64,000 nt of DNA from Amycolatopsis camponoti (GTDB taxonomy: Bacteria > Actinomycetota > Actinomycetes > Mycobacteriales > Pseudonocardiaceae). Positions 1 through 7,851 of this stretch are shown here, one piece after another; the stretch's first letter is position 1; the number at the start of each line of letters is the position of its first letter. Under the pieces are notes generated by a model that did not search any database, had not been told where the DNA came from, and saw only the letters and a program-made list of their open reading frames with translations. A program made the position numbers and the translations under genes. The DNA is taken from assembly GCF_902497555.1 (NCBI RefSeq), contig NZ_CABVGP010000001.1, positions 248,001 to 312,000 of the forward strand. The letters are read 5' to 3'.

Positions 1-2
1 CC

Positions 3-32
3 GCGATGGGCCTGGCGGACCTGCCGGTCTAG
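3..32 (+). CDS. C-terminal end of an unidentified upstream gene
   Basis: The first bases read open on the plus strand and end in TAG at 30-32, giving the tail AMGLADLPV. The stop overlaps the stop of the convergent gene that follows by three bases, a layout seen elsewhere in this window between convergent neighbours. Too little remains to name a product. The reading could be chance, so confidence is low. Confidence 0.3.
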   Translation, partial: AMGLADLPV

Positions 33-715
33 GGGGCCCAGACTTCCTCGGTCACCGACAGCTCGTCGGTGGTCAGGACCGCGATGGCCGCCCGGTAGCC
101 GTCCGCGGCCTTGAGGTCCACCGAGCGGGTCGTCGCCGGGTCCAATGCCGGGTCGCCGGACTCCACCAGCCGCGCCGGTTCGTCGAAGCGGGAGAACGTG
201 ATGCTCTTCAGCGGGATGCGCAGGCCCTTGCCCGTGGCCTTCATCACGGCCTCCTTGCGCGTCCAGTAGACGAAGAACGCCGACGCCTTCTCCGCGTCCG
301 TCAGGCCGGTCAGGTGGGCCGCCTCGGCGGGGCTCAACGCGTACTCGATCAGGCCGTCGTCGGCCTTGCGGGTCGCCGTCTCGACGTCCAGGCCCACCGG
401 GACCGACGGGGTCGCCGCCACGCCGATCAGCTCGCCCGAGTGGGAGATGGACAGCGTCAGGTCCGCGCCCGGGACCCGCGGCCTGCCGTGTGGCTTCCCG
501 CAGTCTTCGCAGGTCGCGTCGAACTTCACCGAGTCGACCGGCAGCCCGAGCCGCTCCGCCGCCACCGTCTTCGCCAGCACGCGGCCGGTGAGGAAGCGGC
601 GCTTGTCCGCGTCCTGCCGGTACGCCTCGAAGCGGCCTTGCTCGACGTCGTCCAGCAGGCGCAGGAAACGCTCTTCGGCGGGCAGCGGGGACGACCAGCG
701 GACCACGATCTCCAT
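29..715 (-). CDS. 4'-phosphopantetheinyl transferase (Sfp/EntD type)
   Basis: The 228-residue protein transfers the phosphopantetheine arm of CoA to carrier proteins of polyketide, nonribosomal peptide or fatty acid synthases. The family signatures are visible: KPHGRP at 74-79, SISHSGE at about 89-95, the Mg-binding GLDVE at 108-112 and WTRKEAVMK at 151-159. The start ATG at 715 is preceded by a GGAGAGG ribosome site; the frame is open further upstream, but that part runs antisense through the next gene and has no family similarity. It stands alone, divergent from an acyl-CoA dehydrogenase, so its carrier-protein partner must lie elsewhere. Family assignment is firm; the substrate is not known. 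Confidence 0.9.
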   Translation of the reverse strand: MEIVVRWSSPLPAEERFLRLLDDVEQGRFEAYRQDADKRRFLTGRVLAKTVAAERLGLPVDSVKFDATCEDCGKPHGRPRVPGADLTLSISHSGELIGVAATPSVPVGLDVETATRKADDGLIEYALSPAEAAHLTGLTDAEKASAFFVYWTRKEAVMKATGKGLRIPLKSITFSRFDEPARLVESGDPALDPATTRSVDLKAADGYRAAIAVLTTDELSVTEEVWAP

Positions 716-804
716 CACCTCTCCGATCCTTCCGGGCGGCGAAGCGGTTGTCACGAATTCGGGGACAGGTCTGGGGTAATCACGCTCCCAAGAGGTACCC
801 TGAA

Positions 805-820
805 CTAAGCAAGCGCTTAG
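805..820. promoter_or_regulatory. Inverted repeat CTAAGC-AAGC-GCTTAG in acyl-CoA dehydrogenase promoter
   Basis: Perfect 6+4+6 inverted repeat 25 bases before the dehydrogenase ATG, directly after a possible -10 box TACCCT (796-801), so a bound protein would cover the transcription start. The shape fits a TetR-family operator of the kind used in lipid catabolism (8 of 10 defined bases of the KstR2 consensus as remembered). The binding protein is inferred, not shown. Confidence 0.45.
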
Positions 821-845
821 CCAGTGTCGGAGGAGCAGCTCACCC

Positions 846-2015
846 ATGGACTTTTCACTCAGCACCGAAGAACGTGAAGTGCGCGACTGGGTCCGCACGT
901 TCGTCCAGCGGGAGCTGATCCCGCTCGAGCAGGAAGTCCTCCGGCGCGAGCGCGCCCACCAGCCCGGGCTGACCGGCGAGGAGCTGAAGGACCTCCAGCT
1001 GAAGGCGAAGGAGTCCGGCTTCTGGGGCGTCTTCACGCCGGAGGAGTACGGCGGCATGGGCCTGTCCGCCGTGATGGCCGCGCTGCTGGAGGCGGAGCTC
1101 GGCCGCACCTTCGTGCCGTTCCGCTTCGGCGGCGCCGCGGACAACATCCTGTTCCACGCCAACGAGGAGCAGAAGCAGACCTACCTGCTGCCGACCATCT
1201 CGGGCGAGCGCAAGTCGTGCTTCGCGATCACCGAGCCGGGCGCCGGGTCGGACGCGAAGGCCATCCGGACCACCGCCCGCAAGGACGGCACCGACTGGAT
1301 CATCAACGGCGAGAAGACCTTCATCACCGGCGGCAACGAAGCCGACTTCACGATGGTCTTCGCCATCACCGACCCGGAGAAGGGCGCGAACGGCGGCGTC
1401 ACGTGCTTCCTCGTCGACCGCGAAGCCGGCTGGAAGTCCGAGTACATCGACACCATGGGCGAGTGGGGCCCGGCTTCGCTGATCTTCCAGGACGTCCGCG
1501 TCCCCGAGACGCAGATCCTCGGCGAGGAAGGCCGCGGTTTCGAGCTGGCCATGCAGTGGATCGGCCAGGGCCGCTACCTGCTGCCGGCGCGCGCGATCGG
1601 TTCGTGCGAGCGGCTGATCTCGATGGCCATCGAGCACGCCAACACCCGCGAGACGTTCGGGCAGAAGATCGCGGAGCGCCAGGCCATCCAGTGGATGATC
1701 GCCGACTCCGGTGTCGAGCTCGAGGCGCTGCGCTGGCTGGTGCTCAACGCCGCCTGGCAGGTCGACCAGGGCGTCGACTCGCGGCACGCGCAGTCGATGG
1801 CGAAGCTGTACGGCGGCCAGAAGGCCAACGAAATCGTCGACCGCGTCCTGCAGATCCACGGCGGCATGGGCTACACGCGCGAGCTGCCGATCGAGCGCTG
1901 GTACCGCGAGCTGCGGCTGCTGCGCATCTACGAAGGCACCGACGAGATCCAGCGCCGCACCATCGCGCGCAACCTGCTCAAGGGGCACGTGAAGGTCGGC
2001 GGCGTGCTCGGCTGA
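846..2015 (+). CDS. Acyl-CoA dehydrogenase
   Basis: A 389-residue flavoprotein that introduces the alpha-beta double bond in an acyl-CoA thioester during beta-oxidation or a related degradation. The FAD-binding signature CFAITEPGAGSDA lies near residue 125, and the C-terminal IYEGTDEIQRR motif carries the catalytic glutamate at about residue 363. A GGAGGAG ribosome site sits nine bases before the ATG. Length and motifs are those of a complete family member. It is transcribed alone, with a TetR-like operator in its promoter and a perfect palindromic terminator after it. Substrate chain length cannot be told from sequence. Confidence 0.92.
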   Translation: MDFSLSTEEREVRDWVRTFVQRELIPLEQEVLRRERAHQPGLTGEELKDLQLKAKESGFWGVFTPEEYGGMGLSAVMAALLEAELGRTFVPFRFGGAADNILFHANEEQKQTYLLPTISGERKSCFAITEPGAGSDAKAIRTTARKDGTDWIINGEKTFITGGNEADFTMVFAITDPEKGANGGVTCFLVDREAGWKSEYIDTMGEWGPASLIFQDVRVPETQILGEEGRGFELAMQWIGQGRYLLPARAIGSCERLISMAIEHANTRETFGQKIAERQAIQWMIADSGVELEALRWLVLNAAWQVDQGVDSRHAQSMAKLYGGQKANEIVDRVLQIHGGMGYTRELPIERWYRELRLLRIYEGTDEIQRRTIARNLLKGHVKVGGVLG

Positions 2016-2033
2016 GGTCCCCGGAAAGCGAAC

Positions 2034-2067
2034 GAGGCCGCCTCCCGGACGTCCGGGAGGCGGCCTC
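2034..2067. terminator. Perfect 34-nt palindrome between convergent genes
   Basis: Arms GAGGCCGCCTCCCGGAC and GTCCGGGAGGCGGCCTC are exact reverse complements with no unpaired spacer beyond the central bases. It lies 19 bases after the acyl-CoA dehydrogenase stop and 15 bases before the stop of the convergent gene, so it probably ends transcription from both sides. There is no T-tract, as is usual for high-GC actinomycetes. Confidence 0.8.
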
Positions 2068-2081
2068 GGCGCTGCTTCGGG

Positions 2082-2402
2082 TTACTTCTTGTTGCGAATG
2101 GCGATCGGGACGCCGGCCAGGTCCTCTTCGTTGCACAGCAGCTTCACGTCGTAGTACGGCGAACCCTGGCGGTCGTCGTAGTCGAGGTGGATGGCCAGGA
2201 CGTCGAGAGGCTCGCCCAGCCATTCCTGTGCCTGCCGTAGCCATTTGGAGCACCGCTCCAGGGCGGTGGGGAGATCGTCATCGCGGAACTCGACGGGGCG
2301 GTAGGGTACGTCCTGCACCTGATCGCGGGGGTGTGCCGGCGTCGGGAGGCCCGGCGCGAGACCCGAGTCGTCCAGTTCCAGTTGGATCGTTTCCTCAGTC
2401 AC
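2082..2402 (-). CDS. Conserved hypothetical protein, about 106 residues
   Basis: A small acidic soluble protein with no signal peptide or membrane segment. I do not recognise a domain. The middle part (ALERCSKWLRQAQEWLG) looks helical and the C-terminal half (AIHLDYDD, YYDVKLLCNE) looks like beta strands; the tail is basic (IAIRNKK). GTG at 2402 is preferred, with GAAGG just before it; a GTG at 2420 would add six residues. It follows the TetR gene on the same strand after a 58-base gap and ends at the shared palindromic terminator. Function unknown. Confidence 0.6.
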   Translation of the reverse strand: MTEETIQLELDDSGLAPGLPTPAHPRDQVQDVPYRPVEFRDDDLPTALERCSKWLRQAQEWLGEPLDVLAIHLDYDDRQGSPYYDVKLLCNEEDLAGVPIAIRNKK

Positions 2403-2460
2403 CCTTCGAGCGTCCCCCACGCACGCCGTCTGGGCAAGGCGTACACAGGTAAAAGCGCCG

Positions 2461-3096
2461 CTAAACGGACATGCCCCACTCTTTCGCGACGATTTCCCGG
2501 CAGCGTCGCAAGTCGGCCACGCCCGGCGGAGACGTGCAGCCCAGTGCCCTCGACACCAGCTCCGCGTAGTGCTCGGCGAGCTGGTCCAGCGCCAGCGGTC
2601 CGCGCGGCGAATACCACCGGGCGACGCCGCTGCACATCTCCAGCAGCGCGAGCCGGGTCACCGCCGGGTGTTCGGTGTGGAACACCCCCGCCGCGACGCC
2701 TTCTTCGATGGCCGCCGCCCACAGGTTTTCGTACGCGTCCCGCAACGCCACCACCGGCTCGCGCGCGGCCGGGGACAGCACGTCGACTTCGTTGTCCACC
2801 ACGCGGGTTTCCGCCGGGCCGACGGCGTGCGCGAGCACGTGCAACGCGACCAGCGTCCGCAGCCGGTGCACCGGGTCCGCGCTGCCGGCCGTCGCTTCGC
2901 GGGCCGCGTCCAGCAGGCGGTTCAGCGCCGTGTGCATGATCTCGGCGAGCAGATCTTCCTTGGTGCCCATGTAGTGGTACAGGCTCGCCGAGGAAAGTTC
3001 CGCCTCCTGCGCCAGATCCCGGATGCCGGTGCCGTGGAAACCCTTGGTGGCGAACAGCTTCACCGCTGCCGCGCGGACGCGCTCCCGGCTGGTCAC
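2461..3096 (-). CDS. TetR-family transcriptional regulator
   Basis: A 211-residue regulator with an N-terminal TetR helix-turn-helix (AAAVKLFATKGFHGTGIRDLA, with the SSASLYHY recognition helix and MGTKEDLL) and a C-terminal ligand domain of the acyl-CoA-responsive kind. GTG at 3096 overlaps the stop of the ligase gene as GTGA, showing it is the last gene of the enoyl-CoA hydratase / ligase / regulator operon; GTG at 3102 is an alternative. The likely role is control of this operon by its own acyl-CoA substrate, acting on the palindrome upstream of the hydratase gene. That link is inferred from position. Confidence 0.88.
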   Translation of the reverse strand: MTSRERVRAAAVKLFATKGFHGTGIRDLAQEAELSSASLYHYMGTKEDLLAEIMHTALNRLLDAAREATAGSADPVHRLRTLVALHVLAHAVGPAETRVVDNEVDVLSPAAREPVVALRDAYENLWAAAIEEGVAAGVFHTEHPAVTRLALLEMCSGVARWYSPRGPLALDQLAEHYAELVSRALGCTSPPGVADLRRCREIVAKEWGMSV

Positions 3097-4616
3097 AGCC
3101 ACGCTTCCGCCTTCGCGTCCCACGAACCGGCGCGCGGGTCGGCCACCTTCCGCAGCTCGCCCTTGGCGACGCGCTCGGACGGCGTCATCGGCAGCTCGTC
3201 GGCGAACGCCCAGAACCGCGGAACCTTGAAATACGCGAGCTTTTCCGAACAGAACGCGGCCAGCGCGGCCGGTTCCGGGCGCTCGCCGTCGCACACCACG
3301 TACGCCTTGATCTCCTCGCCGCGCAGCTCGTCGGGCACCGCGACGACGGCCGCCAGCCGCACCGCCGGGTGCAGCAGCAGCGCGCGCTCGACCTCGTCGG
3401 CCGAGACGTTCTCGCCGCTGCGGCGGATCATGTCCTTCGTCCGCCCGATGTAGTACACGCGGCCGGCGTCGTCCATCCGCGCGAGGTCGCCGGTGTGGAA
3501 CCAGCCGTCCTCGAACGCCTTGGCCGTCGCCTCGGGGTCGTCGTGGTAGCCGTGCATCAGCCCGATGCCGCGGATCAGCAGCTGGCCGGTTTCCCCGCGC
3601 GGCAGCGGCTTCCCGTCTTCGCCGGCGATCATCGCCTCGCGGTCGCGGCTCGGCCGGCCGATGCAGCCGGTGCCGACGGTCTCGTCGTGGTCCTCCGCCG
3701 TCATCCGGATGTCGCCGCCGGTCTCGGTCATCCCGAACGCCTCGTACCACGGCACGCCCCAGCGCGCCTCCAGCTCGGCGTGCAGCTCGTGCGGGATCGC
3801 GGACGCGCAGATCGCGCGGACGCGGTGGTCCCGATCGGCCTCGGACGGCTCCTGCCGCAGCAGCAGCGTCGGCATCAGGCCGAGGCAGTAGAACCAGGTG
3901 ACGCCGTGCTCGCGCACCTTCGCCCAGAACGTGCTGGGGTGGAACCGGTCCAGCACGACGAGGGTGGCGCCGGCGGCGAGCCCCAGCGCGACGTTCCACT
4001 GTGGATCGATGTAGTGGAACGGCTGCGCGGTCAGCATGACGTCGTCCTCGCCGACGGCGGGGAAGTCGGTCGCCAGGCTCACCGCGAGGGTCGTCCAGTA
4101 CCGGTTCGGCAGGACGCAGCCCTTGGGGGCGCCGGTCGTGCCCGAGGTGTACTGGATGTTGACCGGGAGTTCGGGCACCGGCGTGAACTCGGGCGGCTCG
4201 GCGCCGGAGCGGAGCCGGTCCGGGGTGATCACTTCGGTCAGCCCGATGCGGCCGAGCAGATCCGTGAACTCCGGCGCGGCGACGGCGAGCTTCGCGCCCG
4301 AGTGACGGAGGACGTGGGCGCCGTCGAACTCGCGGTAGTTCGTGTTGACCGGCACCAGCTGTGCGCCGATCTTCGCCAGCGCCAGCCAGATCAGCGGGAA
4401 CGCGGGCACGTTGCGCAGCATCACCGCGACCCGGTCGCCGGGCTCGATTCCAAGTTCGGCCAGCGCCGCCGCGATTCGTGAACTTTCGCGATCGACCTCG
4501 GCGAAGGTGAAGCGCCGGTCGCCCTCGTCGAAGATCCACGCGGTGCGCGACGGCCAGAGCCGCGCGGCCCGCGTGACCAGTTGCGCGAGCGTGCCGATCT
4601 CGGCGAGGGGGGTCAT
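3093..4616 (-). CDS. AMP-dependent acyl-CoA synthetase / ligase
   Basis: The 507-residue enzyme activates a carboxylic acid with ATP and joins it to CoA. The adenylation P-loop YTSGTTGAPKG lies at residues 156-166, GWFHTGDLARMD and GRTKDMIRRSGEN mark the hinge region, and the catalytic lysine is in SERVAKGELR near the C-terminus. ATG at 4616 overlaps the upstream stop (ATGA), and its own stop overlaps the TetR start, so the three genes are translationally coupled. With a hydratase next to it, a short aliphatic or aromatic acid is a reasonable substrate, but the sequence does not settle which. Confidence 0.9.
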   Translation of the reverse strand: MTPLAEIGTLAQLVTRAARLWPSRTAWIFDEGDRRFTFAEVDRESSRIAAALAELGIEPGDRVAVMLRNVPAFPLIWLALAKIGAQLVPVNTNYREFDGAHVLRHSGAKLAVAAPEFTDLLGRIGLTEVITPDRLRSGAEPPEFTPVPELPVNIQYTSGTTGAPKGCVLPNRYWTTLAVSLATDFPAVGEDDVMLTAQPFHYIDPQWNVALGLAAGATLVVLDRFHPSTFWAKVREHGVTWFYCLGLMPTLLLRQEPSEADRDHRVRAICASAIPHELHAELEARWGVPWYEAFGMTETGGDIRMTAEDHDETVGTGCIGRPSRDREAMIAGEDGKPLPRGETGQLLIRGIGLMHGYHDDPEATAKAFEDGWFHTGDLARMDDAGRVYYIGRTKDMIRRSGENVSADEVERALLLHPAVRLAAVVAVPDELRGEEIKAYVVCDGERPEPAALAAFCSEKLAYFKVPRFWAFADELPMTPSERVAKGELRKVADPRAGSWDAKAEAWL

Positions 4617-5350
4617 GTCCGGCTCCGGAAAGCCTCCGTGGACGCGGCGACCGCGGCCGAGGTTTCGGTGATGAGCGCGTGGCTGACCTCGAGTTCGAGT
4701 GCCGGTTCGACGTCGATCGGCGCATCGAGGACGCGCTTCGCCATCGCCGCGGCCGCGGGCGGGTGCTCGGCGATCCGCTTGGCCCAGCTCAGCGCCTCGG
4801 CCTGGAGCTGCTCCGCGGGGACGGCGGCGTTGACCATGCCCAGCTCCGCGGCCTTCCGGCCGTCGAAGCGCTCGCCGAGCAGCAGGAGCTCCTTCGCCTT
4901 GAGCGGGCCGACGAGCAGCGGGAGCAGCCGTGACGCCGCGCCGGTGACGCTTAGCCCCAGCGAGACCTCGGGGAACGCGAAGACGGCGTCCTCGGCGGCC
5001 AGGATCAGGTCGCAGCCGAGCGCGAACTCCGCGCCGGCGCCGATCGCGTAGCCGTGCACCGCCGCGATCACCGGCTGGCGCAGCGCCCGCAGCCGACGCG
5101 TGACGTCCTGGAGCCGGTCGAGCCGCGCCCGTGAATCACCCTCGGGGGTGGGTTCCTTGAGGTCGTGGCCGGCGCAGAAGGCGCGGCCGGTGCCGGACAG
5201 CACGACGACGCGGGCGTCGCTGCGCGCGGCGGCGTCGAGCGCGGCGAGGAAGTCGTCGACCAGGACGGCGGCGACCGCGTTCAGCCGCTCGGGCCGGTTC
5301 AGCCGGATGTGCGCGATGCCGTCCTCGACGGCGAACTCCACGGTGGGCAT
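4613..5350 (-). CDS. Enoyl-CoA hydratase/isomerase (crotonase family)
   Basis: A 245-residue crotonase-fold enzyme, the normal length for the family. The oxyanion-hole region AFCAGHDLKEP and the FPEVSLGL segment with the usual catalytic glutamate are present; the second common glutamate position falls in GAGAEFALGCDL. It is the first gene of an operon with an acyl-CoA ligase and a TetR regulator. The start lies exactly seven bases after a TAGCAT -10 box, so the message is probably leaderless. The natural substrate is unknown; hydratase, isomerase and thioesterase variants all share this fold. Confidence 0.88.
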   Translation of the reverse strand: MPTVEFAVEDGIAHIRLNRPERLNAVAAVLVDDFLAALDAAARSDARVVVLSGTGRAFCAGHDLKEPTPEGDSRARLDRLQDVTRRLRALRQPVIAAVHGYAIGAGAEFALGCDLILAAEDAVFAFPEVSLGLSVTGAASRLLPLLVGPLKAKELLLLGERFDGRKAAELGMVNAAVPAEQLQAEALSWAKRIAEHPPAAAAMAKRVLDAPIDVEPALELEVSHALITETSAAVAASTEAFRSRT

Positions 5351-5357
5351 GCGGCCG

Positions 5358-5390
5358 ATGCTAGACGTTCGATCGATCGATCGATAGCCT
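5358..5390. promoter_or_regulatory. Divergent leaderless promoters sharing a (CGAT)4 palindrome
   Basis: The minus-strand -10 box TAGCAT (5358-5363) is seven bases from the hydratase ATG; the plus-strand -10 box TAGCCT (5385-5390) is seven bases from the amidohydrolase GTG. A plus-strand -35 TAGACG (5362-5367) stands 17 bases before it. The spacer is almost wholly filled by TCGATCGATCGATCGA (5369-5384), a perfect 16-base palindrome. Its place suggests an operator able to block both promoters, with the operon's own TetR protein as first candidate. Confidence 0.55.
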
Positions 5391-5397
5391 CGGACTC

Positions 5398-6984
5398 GTG
5401 CGAGTCGATGCGGTGTACGAGAACGCCACAGTGTGGACGGGTGCGGGCGTGACCAGTGCCCTTGCTGTCCTGCACGGCCGGGTGGTCGCGCTCGGGGACG
5501 ACGCGGTTTCGCTGTCCGCTCGCTCGCGGGTCGACCTCGGCGGCGGGTTCGTCGTGCCCGGGTTCCACGACGCGCACAACCACATGGCGTGGTTCGGGAT
5601 GGGCCTCGACGACGTCGCGCTGGGCGGCTGCCGCAGCGTCGAAGAGGTGTACGACGCCGTCGCCGCGCGGGCCGCGACGCTCCCGGCCGGGAGCTGGGTG
5701 GTCGGGAGCGGGTACGACCAGAACAAGCTCGCCGGCGGGCACCCGGACCGGCACGGGCTCGACCGGGCCGCGCCGGGGATGCTCGTGCGGCTCAAGCACA
5801 CGTCCGGGCACATGACCGTGGTGAACTCGGCGGTCCTCGACCAGCTGGACCTGGCGCACGTGCCGGTCGGCGGCGACGTCGTGCTCGATCCGGACGGCTC
5901 CCCGACGGGGTTGCTGCGCGAGCAGGCCCAGCTGCTGCTGCGGCCGCTGACCTACCCGACGCCGGTTTCGCGCGTCGTCCGCGGGCTCGACCGGGCGTCC
6001 GAGCGGTACCTGTCGGAGGGCATCACCAGCGTCCAGGAGGCCGGGATCGGCGGCGGGCTGGTCGGCGAGACGCCCGTGGAGCTGGCCGCCTACCAGGAGG
6101 CGCGCGAGGCCGGGGTGCTGCGCGTCCGGAGCACGGTGATGGTCGCGGCGAGCGTGCTGCACGACCTGCCCGACGGCGCAGGGTTCGGCCTCGACCTGGG
6201 CCTGCGCACCGGCCTGGGCGACGAGTGGCTGCGCGTCGGCCCGATGAAGCTGTTCGCGGACGGCTCGCTGGTCGGGCGCACGTGCGCGATGCACGAGCCC
6301 TTCGACGGCGAACCGGACAACGTCGGCTACTTCCAGGTGCCCGAGGACGAGCTGGCCCGGACGATCCGGCGAGCGCACGACGCCGGCTGGCAGATCGCGA
6401 CGCACGCGATCGGCGACCGCGCGATCACGGTGGTCCTCGACGCGTACGAAGCCGCGTTGGCCGCTTCGCCGCGTACGGACCACCGGCACCGCATCGAGCA
6501 CTGCGCGGTGCTTCAGCCCGCGGAGCTGTCCCGGCTCGCTTCGCTGGGGTTGCTCGCTTCGCCGCAGGGACGCTTCGTCAACGAGCTTGGCGACGGCATG
6601 CGCGCCGCGCTCGGCGAGTCTCGCGTCCCCTGGTGCTACCGGCTGCGAAGCGTCCTCGACGCGGGTTGCGTGCTTCCCGCCTCTTCGGATCGCCCGGTCG
6701 TGGACGGCGCTCCGCTGCTCGCGCTGGCCGACATGGTTCGCCGGCGTACGGCGTCGGGGGCGCCCTTCGGGGTCGAGGAGGCGTTGACGCCGGAGGAGGC
6801 GTTGCGCGCTTACACGCACGGGTCGGCGTACGCGACCTTCGCCGAGCGTGATCTGGGCACGCTGGAGGAGGGGAAGCTCGCCGACTTCGCCGTGCTGTCG
6901 GGATCGCCGCTGGAGGAGTCCGCTTTGGACGAGCTGACCGTGCGGGGAACGGCCGTCGGCGGCGAACTGCGTTACCAAGCCTGA
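5398..6984 (+). CDS. Amidohydrolase (YtcJ/Amidohydro_3 type)
   Basis: A 528-residue metal-dependent hydrolase with the composite beta-sandwich plus TIM-barrel layout. The metal-binding HxH occurs in GFHDAHNHMAW near residue 62, later conserved parts include KLFADGSL, THAIGDRAI, HRHRIEHC and SSDRPV (the C-terminal aspartate position), and the ending LGTLEEGKLADFAVLS is typical of the family. It has no signal peptide. GTG at 5398 is chosen because it begins right after a -10 box. It is divergent from a fatty-acid-type operon and may share control with it. The bond it cleaves (amide, urea or ester) is not predictable. Confidence 0.85.
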   Translation: MRVDAVYENATVWTGAGVTSALAVLHGRVVALGDDAVSLSARSRVDLGGGFVVPGFHDAHNHMAWFGMGLDDVALGGCRSVEEVYDAVAARAATLPAGSWVVGSGYDQNKLAGGHPDRHGLDRAAPGMLVRLKHTSGHMTVVNSAVLDQLDLAHVPVGGDVVLDPDGSPTGLLREQAQLLLRPLTYPTPVSRVVRGLDRASERYLSEGITSVQEAGIGGGLVGETPVELAAYQEAREAGVLRVRSTVMVAASVLHDLPDGAGFGLDLGLRTGLGDEWLRVGPMKLFADGSLVGRTCAMHEPFDGEPDNVGYFQVPEDELARTIRRAHDAGWQIATHAIGDRAITVVLDAYEAALAASPRTDHRHRIEHCAVLQPAELSRLASLGLLASPQGRFVNELGDGMRAALGESRVPWCYRLRSVLDAGCVLPASSDRPVVDGAPLLALADMVRRRTASGAPFGVEEALTPEEALRAYTHGSAYATFAERDLGTLEEGKLADFAVLSGSPLEESALDELTVRGTAVGGELRYQA

Positions 6985-6988
6985 TGAC

Positions 6989-7306
6989 TCACCTCCCCAC
7001 GAACTCCAGCGCCTCCTCGGCCAGCTCCGCCCACGGCTGCGGCGACGCCACGTCCAGCGCCAGCCACTCCTTCATCGGCGTGCCCTTGTTCGCGTCGAAG
7101 CGCACCCCTTGCCCGCCCTCGACCAGCTTGTCGACCCGGCTCCGAGGCAGCTTCAGCACCAGCTGCCCGCGGACGAACATCGCGAAGATCCGCCCGTGCA
7201 CGCGCAGGGCCGTGCGCCCGAAGCCGCCGGTCGCGCCGGGTGGCGTGATGCCCGGGCGTCCGGTGAACTCGTCGACCAGCTCCTCGAACCTCTCCTCTGG
7301 TGACAT
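6989..7306 (-). CDS. TfoX N-terminal-domain-like small protein
   Basis: A 105-residue soluble protein resembling the TfoX N-terminal domain / YjbR-like fold: ERFEELVDEF, a GRTALRVHGRIFAMF strand region and LVLKLPRSRVDKLVEGG. Actinobacteria carry many such short proteins of unknown role; a competence function should not be assumed. ATG at 7306 has an excellent GGAGGTGG ribosome site and is preferred over a start five codons upstream. It ends four bases from the stop of the convergent amidohydrolase. Confidence 0.7.
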   Translation of the reverse strand: MSPEERFEELVDEFTGRPGITPPGATGGFGRTALRVHGRIFAMFVRGQLVLKLPRSRVDKLVEGGQGVRFDANKGTPMKEWLALDVASPQPWAELAEEALEFVGR

Positions 7307-7370
7307 CGACCACCTCCGCATCCTTCAAGCCCGACAGTAACGACCACCACCGACAGAAACGGGAGGCGAG

Positions 7371-7811
7371 ATGCCCGTCCGCGACGCCGTCTTCGACGAC
7401 ATCGAAGAGATCTGCGCGCTCATCGAGGAGCACGCCGTCTACGAGGACAACCACGACCTCAAGCTGGACCGCGCCGAGATGAGCGGTCACCTCTTCGGGC
7501 CGGACCCGAAGGCGTGGGTGCTGATCGCGACCCCGCCGGGCGAGCCCGGGACCGTCGCCGGCTTCGCTTTCTGCAGCTGGAACTTTTCGACCTGGGAAGC
7601 GCGGCCCGGAATCTGGCTGGACGATCTGTTCGTCCGGCCCGCCCACCGCCGCCACGGCCTCGGCGGCGAGCTGCTCGACGAGCTGCGCAACCGAACGACC
7701 GGGCGCGTCGAGTGGGACATGCAGGCGGGCAACGAGAAAGGCGAGGCGTTCTACGCCCAGCTCGGCGCCGAACCCGTCCCCGGCTGGGTCCGCTACCGCT
7801 GGCGACCCTGA
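7371..7811 (+). CDS. GNAT-family N-acetyltransferase
   Basis: A 146-residue acetyl-CoA-dependent acetyltransferase. The acetyl-CoA-binding motif A is seen as WLDDLFVRPAHRRHGLGGELLDEL, and motif B follows in the NEKGEAFYAQLGAEPV segment. The ribosome site GGAGGCGAG precedes the ATG. Proteins of this type acetylate small amines such as polyamines or antibiotics, but the substrate cannot be named. It lies 40 bases before a metal-dependent regulator gene that has its own promoter. Confidence 0.85.
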   Translation: MPVRDAVFDDIEEICALIEEHAVYEDNHDLKLDRAEMSGHLFGPDPKAWVLIATPPGEPGTVAGFAFCSWNFSTWEARPGIWLDDLFVRPAHRRHGLGGELLDELRNRTTGRVEWDMQAGNEKGEAFYAQLGAEPVPGWVRYRWRP

Positions 7812-7814
7812 ACT

Positions 7815-7844
7815 TTCACGAGAAAGATCCCGGCCCCGTATCGT
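7815..7844 (+). promoter_or_regulatory. Leaderless promoter of the DtxR-like gene
   Basis: A -35 box TTCACG (7815-7820), an 18-base spacer and a -10 box TATCGT (7839-7844) end exactly seven bases before the ATG at 7852. This geometry places the transcription start on the start codon. Confidence 0.5.
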
Positions 7845-7851
7845 GTGCGGC

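Noticed and set aside
716..1162. N-terminal extension of the phosphopantetheinyl transferase
   Set aside because: The extra 149 codons run antisense into the acyl-CoA dehydrogenase gene, whereas ATG at 715 has a good ribosome site and fits the family length.
855..1988. Long antisense open frame over the first acyl-CoA dehydrogenase
   Set aside because: Shadow of the real gene; composition is Leu/Arg/Ala-rich without recognisable domains.
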